From assembly GCA_021794015.1 (NCBI GenBank), contig JAJYRQ010000003.1:1-54899 (forward strand): a stretch of 54,899 bases of DNA. The letters are read 5' to 3'. Below, piece after piece: positions 48,684-54,899 of this stretch. Made by a program: the position numbers and the translations under genes. This DNA is from Deltaproteobacteria bacterium. GTDB lineage: Bacteria > Desulfobacterota > Binatia > Binatales > Binataceae. The notes under the pieces are model-generated. The model was not told the origin of the DNA. It ran no database searches and worked only from the letters and a program-made list of their open reading frames with translations. Positions within the stretch are counted from its first letter, which is position 1, and each line of letters starts with the position of its first letter.

Positions 48684-48931
48684 CCGCTCACGGCCGGGCC
48701 TCCCCCAAGACCGGCCAGACCCAATCTATGATCGACCGCGGCGGCAAAGACAAGCTGCTGCACCGCCGCGTGCGGGCCGCTCCCGGCAGCCCGTTGCACG
48801 CGTGAAGACCATGTGCTAGCGAAACTTCTTGGGATTTTACACTCAAGCCGCGATGCGCGGCCGGGCGGAGCGGTCGTTCACGCTCCCGCTGAATTCTGCA
48901 GCCGGCCAGCGCTCGGCCGGTGCGTGTGCCT

Positions 48932-49303
48932 ATGCCGATCTACGAGTACGAATGCCAGCGATGCCACAAGAAGACCTCGGTCCTGACCATGCGGGTCAGC
49001 CAGACCGTCGAGGCCGTCTGCCGTCATTGCAGCAGCCGCTCGCTTAAGCGCCTGATGTCGCGCTTCGCCACGCCGCGCAGCGAGGAAAGCCGGCTGGATG
49101 CGATGTCCGATCCCTCCAAGTTCGCCGACCTTAATGAAAACGACCCGCGCAGCGTGGCCCGCGCGATGCGCCGCATGGGGCGCGAAATGGGCGACGAACT
49201 GGGCGGCCCCGAATTCGACGAGGCGGTCGACGAACTGGAAGCCGGCGGCGACCTGGACGACCCGGGAGGACAGCCTCCCGGCGACGACACCGACGACCTC
49301 TAA
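48932..49303 (+). CDS. FmdB-family zinc-ribbon protein
   Basis: This 123-residue protein begins MPIYEYECQRCHKK and has a second pair CRHC, the four-cysteine zinc ribbon of FmdB-like regulators. An acidic C-terminal half (EFDEAVDELEAGGDLDDPGG and so on) follows. The ATG at 48932 is preferred over a GTG at 48920 because the family starts MPIYEY. Its last four bases overlap the convergent methyltransferase gene. The function of the family is poorly known; DNA or protein binding is likely. Confidence 0.88.
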   Translation: MPIYEYECQRCHKKTSVLTMRVSQTVEAVCRHCSSRSLKRLMSRFATPRSEESRLDAMSDPSKFADLNENDPRSVARAMRRMGREMGDELGGPEFDEAVDELEAGGDLDDPGGQPPGDDTDDL

Positions 49304-50508
49304 TCCCGCATCCGCCAACAGACAGCCGCACCAGCCAAGCGGGCGCCCGGCCGCAGCACCCTGCGCAGGCTCGCCAGGTGACGCGACATGCCGCCAAAAT
49401 AAAGCCTGGTCACGCGCGCGTACATCCGCTCGAAACCGGAGGTCTTGCCCAACTCGATGCGGCGGCGCTCGATAGCTTGCGCCAGGCGCTGGACCTTTTC
49501 GTGCCCGGCCACCAGCAGGTGGTCATCGTCCGTGCCGTAGACGCCCCGCGTGTTCGAGCGGAGCAAGCCCCGCTTCAATGCCCTGAGCTCCGCCCTGTTC
49601 CTGATAAAGCCGAGCAGCACCAACTCCAGACGCGTGGTACGGGTGTAATCTTTCTCGTTGAGATAAGGAGGAGAGGTAATCACAGCGTCCACCGAGCCGG
49701 GCGGCAATAGTTCACCCGCCGCGCGCGCGTCGGCTAGCTGAACGCTGGCCTCCGCCCGATCCTCGCTGCTAAGACTGCGCAAGTCCGCGGCCATCATCTT
49801 CACCCTAAGCCGCCACGCGGCAATCGCCACAACGTCTTCCTTTGGCCGTCCCACACCGACCTCGGGGCCGAATTCAAGGTTGCTAATCCAGGAAACCAGG
49901 GCCTTGGCCAGCGCCAGACGCTCATGCGCGGCGAAGCGCTCGTCATGGCGCTCGTCCATCGCCTCAAGCAACACCAGCGTCTTGTGCAGCGGCAAGGGGC
50001 TGATCGAACCTGTCAGCAGCAGCTTGGCCGCTTCCGGGGGTAAGGCGCGAAGCCGCCTGGCCGTGCGCGCGAACTCTGGTCCTGGCAGGGCGCCCTGGCC
50101 GCGACGCTGCTGAAAAAGCGGCAAAGCCGGAGCGTCTTCCAGGCCTTCGGCCTCAAGCTTGGACCGGGCCGCCGCGACCACTTGCTGCGCGTGGCTGAGC
50201 AACCCGTCGGGATCAACCCGCCAGTTGACCTTGACCCGGCTGGCAAAGCACGCCAGCGGGTTGGCCTCGATCCCGACGCTGGGCAGCCCCAGCTTCTTGC
50301 ACTCAATTAAGGTCGTGCCCGTACCGCAAAAGGGATCGAGCACGCGCTGGCCGGGCCGTAGTCCGAAACGCTCGATATAGGTACGTACCAGATGCGGCGG
50401 GAAGGACAGAACGAACCGATACCAGTCGTGCGCGGCCCGATCTTGCGGCCAAAGCCGGTTTTCGTCGCTGGCGGTCGTTCGCGCTGCGAAGCTCACAGCC
50501 GACAACAT
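49300..50508 (-). CDS. DNA methyltransferase, amino (N4/N6) type, C-terminus short
   Basis: This 402-residue protein has the AdoMet site LDPFCGTGTTLIECKKLG (about 57-74) and, over 200 residues later, the catalytic ITSPPYLNEKDYTR (about 287-300). The segment between (about 110-280) is a probable target-recognition or helical domain. Near the end FGGMSRHLASLRRVLRPGARLA is family-like, but then a short unrelated tail (GAAVCWRMRD) stops it; related enzymes continue from LRPGARLAY. A frameshift or truncation near 49340 is possible. No restriction endonuclease gene is beside it. The gene ends within the convergent FmdB-like gene by four bases. Target base and sequence unknown. Confidence 0.8.
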   Translation of the reverse strand: MLSAVSFAARTTASDENRLWPQDRAAHDWYRFVLSFPPHLVRTYIERFGLRPGQRVLDPFCGTGTTLIECKKLGLPSVGIEANPLACFASRVKVNWRVDPDGLLSHAQQVVAAARSKLEAEGLEDAPALPLFQQRRGQGALPGPEFARTARRLRALPPEAAKLLLTGSISPLPLHKTLVLLEAMDERHDERFAAHERLALAKALVSWISNLEFGPEVGVGRPKEDVVAIAAWRLRVKMMAADLRSLSSEDRAEASVQLADARAAGELLPPGSVDAVITSPPYLNEKDYTRTTRLELVLLGFIRNRAELRALKRGLLRSNTRGVYGTDDDHLLVAGHEKVQRLAQAIERRRIELGKTSGFERMYARVTRLYFGGMSRHLASLRRVLRPGARLAGAAVCWRMRD

Positions 50509-50555
50509 TAGGGAAACCCTGCTCCAGTGTCGAGGGTTACTCGAAAGCGCCAGCT

Positions 50556-50802
50556 TACTGAGGACTGCATATTATAGTGACAGCGATGTCCTTGCCGGAC
50601 TCATTTGGCGTATGATTCTCGCGGCCGGCTGGCGCGGGCAGAAGCTCGAGATTCTCCGCGCCGCGGCCGCCGTCCTCGGCGTCCCTTCGGCAAGCTCAGG
50701 GCAGGCTCTGAGGGCCGCCGAAGGACCCTCTGCGCGTGAGAATGGCACGCCAAGGTAGTGCGGCAGAAATGAGACTGTCGCTATAATATGCCATCCTCAA
50801 TA
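50556..50802. mobile_element. MITE-like element with long inverted ends
   Basis: The 247-bp segment begins TACTGAGGACTGCATATTAT and ends with the reverse complement of TATTGAGGATGGCATATTAT. The two ends match with scattered mismatches over about 60 bases: GAGGA, GCATATTATAG, GACAG, TGCCG, TTGGCGT and ATTCTC are shared in order. Both ends begin with TA, which could be a target duplication of the IS630/Tc1 kind. It codes for no transposase. A partial copy lies at 21881-22035. Mobilisation in trans is inferred. Confidence 0.6.
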
Positions 50803-50813
50803 GGATGGCTTTT
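50790..50813 (+). terminator. Hairpin followed by T-run at the element's right end
   Basis: GCCATCCT-CAAT-AGGATGGC (50790-50809) is followed by TTTTCT (50810-50815). It has the shape of an intrinsic terminator on the plus strand, but no plus-strand gene ends nearby. It is formed across the right boundary of the MITE-like element. Confidence 0.35.
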
Positions 50814-51045
50814 CTCCAGCGCAGAGGTGCGGCATACCGCGGTTCCGGACGGCATGCGGTGGCGCGGCGACCTTGGCCGGCCTGCGCGACCAGGAACCGC
50901 CGGCAGCACGCCCGGCACACGCTTTGCCAAGCGCGGCCATGGTCCACCCGCCGGCCGCGCGCGGGCCAACCCGGGTGGACCGTGGCACAGCTTTTGGCTT
51001 CGCCTCGGGACGCATCCGAAGCGGTCAAGCGCGCTGAAGCGCGGC

Positions 51046-51249
51046 TTAGTACTGCTTTTCGACCTTGACGCGCGACTGCTCGTCGTAGAGGTAAAGCCCG
51101 CCGGCCGCCTCGTCGCGCGTCCTCTTGTGGGAGCCGTCGCAAAACGGCTTGTTCTTGGAAAGCCCGCAAGCGCAAATGTAGACCGGAAGCTCGGTACCTT
51201 CCGGAATTTCGTAGGGCTGATTACGTTCGTGCTCGACCAAACGTGCCAT
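51046..51249 (-). CDS. CDGSH iron-sulfur domain protein
   Basis: This 67-residue protein carries the CDGSH motif: [18 protein letters not shown], giving the Cys-Cys-Cys-His ligands of a 2Fe-2S cluster. Such small proteins may sense redox state or move electrons. It is the last gene of a minus-strand set with DoxX and MarR genes (gaps of 83 and 42 bp). A strong purine-rich site precedes its ATG. Confidence 0.93.
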   Translation of the reverse strand: MARLVEHERNQPYEIPEGTELPVYICACGLSKNKPFCDGSHKRTRDEAAGGLYLYDEQSRVKVEKQY

Positions 51250-51332
51250 CGTGTCTCTTCTCCTTTGCTTGGCAGCCGCGCCCGGCAGGCGCTTTGCTGC
51301 TGTTTTAGCGCGGCGCTCTTAGGCGCCGCCGG

Positions 51333-51791
51333 TTATGCTTCGCCCTCCTCCATCAGCTCACCAATCAGCCGATCCAGCGACCAGCGGCCGGCGCCGCTTA
51401 TCAACAGCGCCAGCGCCATTCCGATTATCAGCAGGTGGTACTCGAAACCTTCGCCCGCCTGCTTGCCGGTCCAGTTCATGAAAAACCCGTTGTGGCCGTG
51501 GATCTTAACGATCACGTCGATCATCTCCACGAGCAGGCCGGCCGCAACGACCCGAGTCAGCAGGCCCACGACCAGGCCCAGCGGGCCCAGAAACTCAAGC
51601 ACGAAGACCAACACGGCCAGTACCACCGGGACATGGAGCACGTGGGTAAAGAAGTTCAGCGTGCCGCTAAAGCCGTAGCCGCCGAACCAGCCCAAGACTT
51701 TCTGCGCGCCGTGCGGAAAGATGACCAGCGCCAAGGTCAGGCGCACGATCAGCGCCGACCACTCGGCGCCCGTCTTAAACAGTGCTTTCAT
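51333..51791 (-). CDS. DoxX-family membrane protein
   Basis: This 152-residue membrane protein has four helices (about 12-30, 48-70, 78-95, 118-138) and the DoxX signature LALVIFPHGAQKVLGWFGGYGFSG near the start. DoxX proteins have been tied to thiosulfate:quinone oxidoreductases and to stress responses to quinones and thiols; the role here is unknown. The ATG at 51791 has AGGAGG nine bases away and is preferred over the GTG at 51800. Confidence 0.9.
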   Translation of the reverse strand: MKALFKTGAEWSALIVRLTLALVIFPHGAQKVLGWFGGYGFSGTLNFFTHVLHVPVVLAVLVFVLEFLGPLGLVVGLLTRVVAAGLLVEMIDVIVKIHGHNGFFMNWTGKQAGEGFEYHLLIIGMALALLISGAGRWSLDRLIGELMEEGEA

Positions 51792-51833
51792 CGTTCTCAC
51801 CCTCCTGGCAGCGGAGTTTCATCCCTGGCCTTC

Positions 51834-52325
51834 CTAATCGGCCGTAAAACCTCGAGTAAATTTTTGCAGCGCGCCGCACAGCCGGGCCGATTCCCGCGCC
51901 GGCAGCGCCCGCTCGAAGTAAAACTGCAGGTAACCCAGATGCGCCGGAAAGACCCGGCGGAACACCGTCTCGCCCTGCGGCGTCAGGCGCACGTGGATGC
52001 TGCGCCGGTCGCCCTCGACCGCCCGGCGGCTGATGAGCCGGCGGCGCGCCAGCCGGTCGAGCACCCCGGTTAAGGTGCCCTTGGTGACCAGCGTCCTGCG
52101 CGCCAGCTCCTTGCAGGTCATCCCCGGCGTGTTGCCCAGCGTGGCGATCACGTCGAACTGCGACTGGGTGAGTCCAAGGGCGCGGACGTGGCGCTCGGAG
52201 CGGCGCAAGAAAGCGAAGTAGGCCTCCACCAGCGCCCGCATCGTGGCCGTGAAGGCCGGCTCGCCGAGCGCGCCCTCGCGGGCGGCGAGCGGGAGTTCTG
52301 CTGCTTCGGGTTTTACCGGCTGCAT
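51834..52325 (-). CDS. MarR-family transcriptional regulator
   Basis: This 163-residue winged-helix protein has LGLTQSQFDVIATLGNTPGMTCKELARRTLVTKGTLTGVLDRLARRRLI and the wing RRAVEGDRRSIHVRLTPQG. It ends QKFTRGFTAD. It has no Cys in the domain, so sensing is likely by ligand binding. The ATG at 52325 is preferred over a GTG at 52349. A palindrome (52331-52351) abuts the start, so it probably represses its own operon with DoxX and CDGSH genes. Confidence 0.92.
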   Translation of the reverse strand: MQPVKPEAAELPLAAREGALGEPAFTATMRALVEAYFAFLRRSERHVRALGLTQSQFDVIATLGNTPGMTCKELARRTLVTKGTLTGVLDRLARRRLISRRAVEGDRRSIHVRLTPQGETVFRRVFPAHLGYLQFYFERALPARESARLCGALQKFTRGFTAD

Positions 52326-52330
52326 AGTCC

Positions 52331-52351
52331 AAGTCCAAACTGTTTGCACTT
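52331..52351. promoter_or_regulatory. MarR-type operator
   Basis: AAGTCCAAAC-T-GTTTGCACTT is a near-perfect palindrome (9 of 10 positions pair) in an AT-rich pocket immediately upstream of the MarR-gene ATG. A further AAACAAATT follows at 52352-52360. Its size and position fit an autoregulatory MarR site. Confidence 0.55.
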
Positions 52352-52462
52352 AAACAAATTGCCAGCCGCCTGTCAAGCCGCCCGGCCCGCCGGCGCCTGG
52401 GGCGGCGCGCGTGCCGAAACCGTAGGCGCCGGCCGACAAATCGGCTAGGCTTTTGCCCTGAA

Positions 52463-53317
52463 ATGGGCAAGCGCTTACTCTACGCCCGTTCGGCCCAGTG
52501 GGCGGCGTTGGCCGAGCGAATCGACCAGCTCATGGCGGGGCCCTTTTTCCGGCCGCTCAAGAACCAGGGACGCACCGCGGCCGGCTTTCTCGAAGGCCCG
52601 GGCGCGGCGCGCGCCTTCGTCAAGCGGGTCTCGGTTGAGTCCTGGCTGAGCAGGCTGGCCTACGCCGTACGGCCGTCGCGCGCGGCGCGCGCGCTGCGCG
52701 GGGCGGCGCTGCTCGCGGGCGCCGGCTTCTCGGCTTCGCGCCCGCTGGCCGCTCTCGAGGTCCGCCGGCGCGGCCTGCTCAGGGAGAGCTACTGGCTGGC
52801 CGAGCCGCTGACGGGTGCCCGGGTGCTAAGCCGGGTGGCATTGGACGGCCAACTTGAGCTGGCCGCGCGCCGGCGCCTGCTCGAGCTGGTTGCGCGCGAG
52901 GTGCGAAGCCTTCACGACCGCGGCCTCTACAGTTGCGACCTGCAGGAGACCAATCTCCTGGTCGAAAGCGATGCGCGGGGCGCCTTTCGCCTGCACTTTG
53001 TCGACCTCGAAGACTTCCGCGCCGCCGCAACCGTCGGCCAGCGGCGCCGGCTGCTCAATCTGGCGCATCTGGATTGCACGATTGGCCGCTTTCTCAACCG
53101 GGGCGCCCGGCTGCGCTTTCTTTACGCCTACCTCGGCACGCGCCCCCCGCGCGCGCGCCGGCGCCGACTGCTACGGCAGCTTGAGCGCATCCGCCTGCGC
53201 GTGCAGAAACGGGCCGGCTGGCGGCGCCTGCGCCGCCTGCTTAAAGGCGCGCTCGGACGCCTGGGGCCAGCCTCGCTTCCCGCCGGCGCGCTCAAGGCCA
53301 AGCGGAGCCAACCGTGA
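52463..53317 (+). CDS. Lipopolysaccharide-kinase-like protein
   Basis: This 284-residue protein resembles the WaaP/KdkA-type kinases that phosphorylate the lipid A-core of LPS. Visible are the catalytic loop LHDRGLYSCDLQETNLLV (Asp retained; the usual His is Ser) and the metal-binding VDLEDFR. The basic C-terminal end (RRRRLLRQLERIRLRVQKR) suits membrane contact. The N-lobe lysine (FVKRV) is present. It overlaps the VIT1-type gene at 53314-53317. Its target may be LPS or another envelope molecule. Confidence 0.75.
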   Translation: MGKRLLYARSAQWAALAERIDQLMAGPFFRPLKNQGRTAAGFLEGPGAARAFVKRVSVESWLSRLAYAVRPSRAARALRGAALLAGAGFSASRPLAALEVRRRGLLRESYWLAEPLTGARVLSRVALDGQLELAARRRLLELVAREVRSLHDRGLYSCDLQETNLLVESDARGAFRLHFVDLEDFRAAATVGQRRRLLNLAHLDCTIGRFLNRGARLRFLYAYLGTRPPRARRRRLLRQLERIRLRVQKRAGWRRLRRLLKGALGRLGPASLPAGALKAKRSQP

Positions 53318-54048
53318 ACGATCCCGTTTCCTTGCCGCGCGCCGGCGCCGCCAACGCGCACGAAGGCGAGACCGAGCACGCCCGCAGCGGCTCTTTGCTG
53401 CGCGACCTGATGCTCGGCTTTAACGACGGGCTGGTGGCTTCTTTCGCCGTGACTTCGGGCGTGGCAGGCGCCTTCAGCAACCGCCTGGTGGTGGTGATGG
53501 CAGGTCTGGCCGAGATGCTGGGCGGCGCGATTTCGATGGGCCTGGCCGCATTTATCTCGGAGCGTTCAGCCGCCGAGTTCTACCACAACCAGCTCAGGCG
53601 CGAGCAGGAGGAAGTCGAGCGCTGGCCCGAACTGGAACGCGAAGAAATCCGGGTCATCTACCGCGCCAAGGGATTCAGCGGCGCGCTGCTTGACGCGATC
53701 GTCAACCATATCACGTCCGACCCCGAGCGCTGGTGCCGGGTCATGATGCTCGAGGAGTTGGGTCTTCCCCGGCCCGTGCCGGGCGGTCCGCTGCGCTCTG
53801 GGAGCACGGTGGGCGTTTCCTACCTGGCCGGGGCATTGGTGCCGGTTCTGCCCTACCTGATCCTCGACCCCGGGCCGGGCGTGGCGCTGTCGGCGGTCTG
53901 CGCGGCACTCGCGCTTTTTACCGTGGGCGCCGCCAAGACCCGCCTGACCGCGCGCAAGTGGTGGCAGAGCGGCCTTGAAACGATGGCTACCGGAGTGGCC
54001 GCGGCCGCGGTCACGTACGCCGCGGGCTGGCTCTTCTCGCGCCGCTAG
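53314..54048 (+). CDS. VIT1/CCC1-family iron/manganese transporter
   Basis: This 244-residue membrane protein belongs to the vacuolar iron transporter family: DLMLGFNDGLVASFAVTSGVAGAF in the first helix, then GAISMGLAAFISERSAAEFY and a cytoplasmic acidic stretch (EQEEVERWPELEREEIR), which is the metal-binding part, then three helices. Such proteins move Fe(II) or Mn(II) out of the cytoplasm. The start is a GTG overlapping the kinase-like stop (GTGA). A link between metal export and LPS phosphorylation is possible, since LPS phosphates bind metals, but this is inference. Confidence 0.85.
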   Translation: MNDPVSLPRAGAANAHEGETEHARSGSLLRDLMLGFNDGLVASFAVTSGVAGAFSNRLVVVMAGLAEMLGGAISMGLAAFISERSAAEFYHNQLRREQEEVERWPELEREEIRVIYRAKGFSGALLDAIVNHITSDPERWCRVMMLEELGLPRPVPGGPLRSGSTVGVSYLAGALVPVLPYLILDPGPGVALSAVCAALALFTVGAAKTRLTARKWWQSGLETMATGVAAAAVTYAAGWLFSRR

Positions 54049-54254
54049 CTCTCCCGGCCACTACGTCGCGGTCAGATGCAGCGGCGAACGACGCGGCGTT
54101 GCGCTCCCGCCGGTCGAAAACGACGCCGTGCAGCGAGCGCCACTTTCCACCCTGCTCCCCTCCATTCCAGGGAAGAGGGGAAAGGTGGCCGCCGGCAGGC
54201 GCTCGCTCTTCGCTCGCCGTCGAGCCGCGGACAGCCCTATCGCGCCGAGGCCGG
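54049..54254. other. Gap between convergent genes
   Basis: The 206 bases carry no gene. A short inverted repeat of ACCTTTC/GAAAGGT type (GAAAGGTGG at 54180, CCACTTTCCACC at 54141) could form a weak hairpin between the two convergent genes. Confidence 0.3.
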
Positions 54255-54899
54255 CTATTCGAAGCGCCCCCGCGTTTCAGGCGTGATAAGCCCGCCCAAA
54301 AGATAAACCAGCGTCATCGCGCCCAGGAATGTCGCCACCGAACGCGGTAAATCCGAAATGTGGGGGCTCGCCAGCGTCGTGAACGTCGGCATCATTCCTC
54401 CGACCGCAAAACCCACGTTCCAGGAAAGCCCGGTCCCGGTTGCCCTTACCGCAGTGGGAAACCGTTCGTTAAGAAAAATCAGGATCGCCGCAATCGAGGC
54501 GTTGCCCAGACACGCCAAGACAACCGCGAGCAGCGCTACGCGACCAACCAGCTCAGGCCCCGAGCGTGCCAGCGCAAAGTAAAGTAACGGTGTCGCCACC
54601 AGGTTGACCGCGCCCACCAGCAAAAAAAGCGGCCTGCGGCCGATAAGCTCGCTTACCTGGCCCACCAGCGAGGCCCACACCACTATTGCCAGGTTGCTGG
54701 CAATCAGAATTTCGCCGATCTGCCGCTGCGGCAGGTGATTGATCACCTTGAGAAACGTCGGCAGGAACCCGGAAGTCAAGTAGTACTGCGAGGCGCCGCC
54801 CGCCGCCACCATCACGTTCACCGCCAGGACCGGGAGGTAGCGCCGGGAGAAGAGCGCGCGTACCGGCGCCTTTTCCACCTTGGCGCCGCCGCTTCTTAG
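54255..54899 (-). CDS. MFS transporter, C-terminal part (cut by window end)
   Basis: The frame is open to the end of the window, so this is the last ~215 residues of a longer protein. The segment has about six hydrophobic helices with VSELIGRRPLFLLVGA (the MFS A-motif of the second half) near the middle, NERFPTAVRATGTGLSWNVGFAVGGMMP, and TPETRGRF near the end, which is typical of the sugar/metabolite:proton symporter branch. The first six helices must lie beyond the edge. The substrate is unknown. Confidence 0.85.
   Translation of the reverse strand, partial: LRSGGAKVEKAPVRALFSRRYLPVLAVNVMVAAGGASQYYLTSGFLPTFLKVINHLPQRQIGEILIASNLAIVVWASLVGQVSELIGRRPLFLLVGAVNLVATPLLYFALARSGPELVGRVALLAVVLACLGNASIAAILIFLNERFPTAVRATGTGLSWNVGFAVGGMMPTFTTLASPHISDLPRSVATFLGAMTLVYLLGGLITPETRGRFE

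Larger units (their letters stand above)
50509..51045. other. Repeat-bearing interval without genes
   Basis: The interval between the methyltransferase start and the CDGSH gene holds the MITE-like element (50556-50802) and a hairpin (50790-50813). An inverted repeat GGTCCACCC (50941-50949) with GGGTGGACC (50973-50981) lies within the last part. The open frames here have no domain character. Confidence 0.5.

Noticed and set aside
48684..48931. Cobalamin or other riboswitch before the ECF importer operon
   Set aside because: No conserved riboswitch box could be found by eye; only GC-rich sequence and a small AT-rich pocket.
50941..50981. Terminator from the inverted repeat GGTCCACCC/GGGTGGACC
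   Set aside because: The loop is 23 bases and there is no T-run on either strand.

Overview
The window is high-GC DNA from a diderm (Gram-negative) bacterium: it encodes TolC/RND/adaptor efflux, three predicted outer-membrane barrels, lipoproteins and a lipopolysaccharide-kinase-like protein. The mix (LuxC/LuxE-type acyl reduction, family III CoA-transferases, branched-chain-type solute binding, mercury and sulfide detoxification, many short dispersed 'CTCAGGATGACAG'-type repeats) would suit an uncultured soil lineage such as Binatota or a deep proteobacterial group. That placement is inference only, because no rRNA or ribosomal protein gene is present. No tRNA, rRNA, CRISPR array, integrase or transposase was recognised.

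Layout, left to right. 1-350: dispersed repeats. 353-4563: a sulfide/persulfide locus with an ArsR-rhodanese regulator divergent from a di-iron hydroxylase, a VTT-rhodanese fusion, an SQR-like flavoprotein and a DsrE protein, with an 18-bp palindrome between the divergent starts. 4714-9076: MFS transporter, MerC-like membrane protein, lipoprotein, outer-membrane barrel, lipoprotein. 9110-12788 (minus): luxE-like, luxC-like and class III aminotransferase genes joined by two ATGA overlaps, a possible fatty aldehyde/fatty amine pathway. 13606-19659: PadR regulator and tripartite RND efflux operon. 19836-21722: RRM RNA-binding protein and a divergent ABC solute-binding protein, each with a recognisable sigma-70-type promoter. 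21723-23335: repeat-rich accessory patch with a probably truncated gene. 23336-30920: lrp-gltB-gltD (minus) beside a divergent cyanase, i.e. ammonia release and assimilation.

31025-37248: a glycine-zipper lipoprotein, then a mercury locus. A MerT-HMA fusion gene is divergent from an ECF sigma factor, a zinc-binding anti-sigma factor, a small membrane protein, a mercuric reductase and a barrel protein. Both divergent promoters carry GTAAC-N15-CCGTT, which suggests sigma-factor rather than MerR control. 37659-42039 (minus): enolase, phosphoglycerate mutase and an M24 aminopeptidase. 42623-45139: two family III CoA-transferases, one apparently lacking the catalytic Asp. 45317-48683: a complete ECF-type vitamin/metal importer (S, dual ATPase, T). 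48932-50508: FmdB-like zinc ribbon gene and a convergent DNA methyltransferase gene. 50556-50802: a 247-bp MITE-like element with long inverted ends, related to the repeat at 21881. 51046-52325: MarR-DoxX-CDGSH operon. 52463-54048: kinase-like protein and VIT1/CCC1 transporter. 54255-end: C-terminal part of another MFS transporter.
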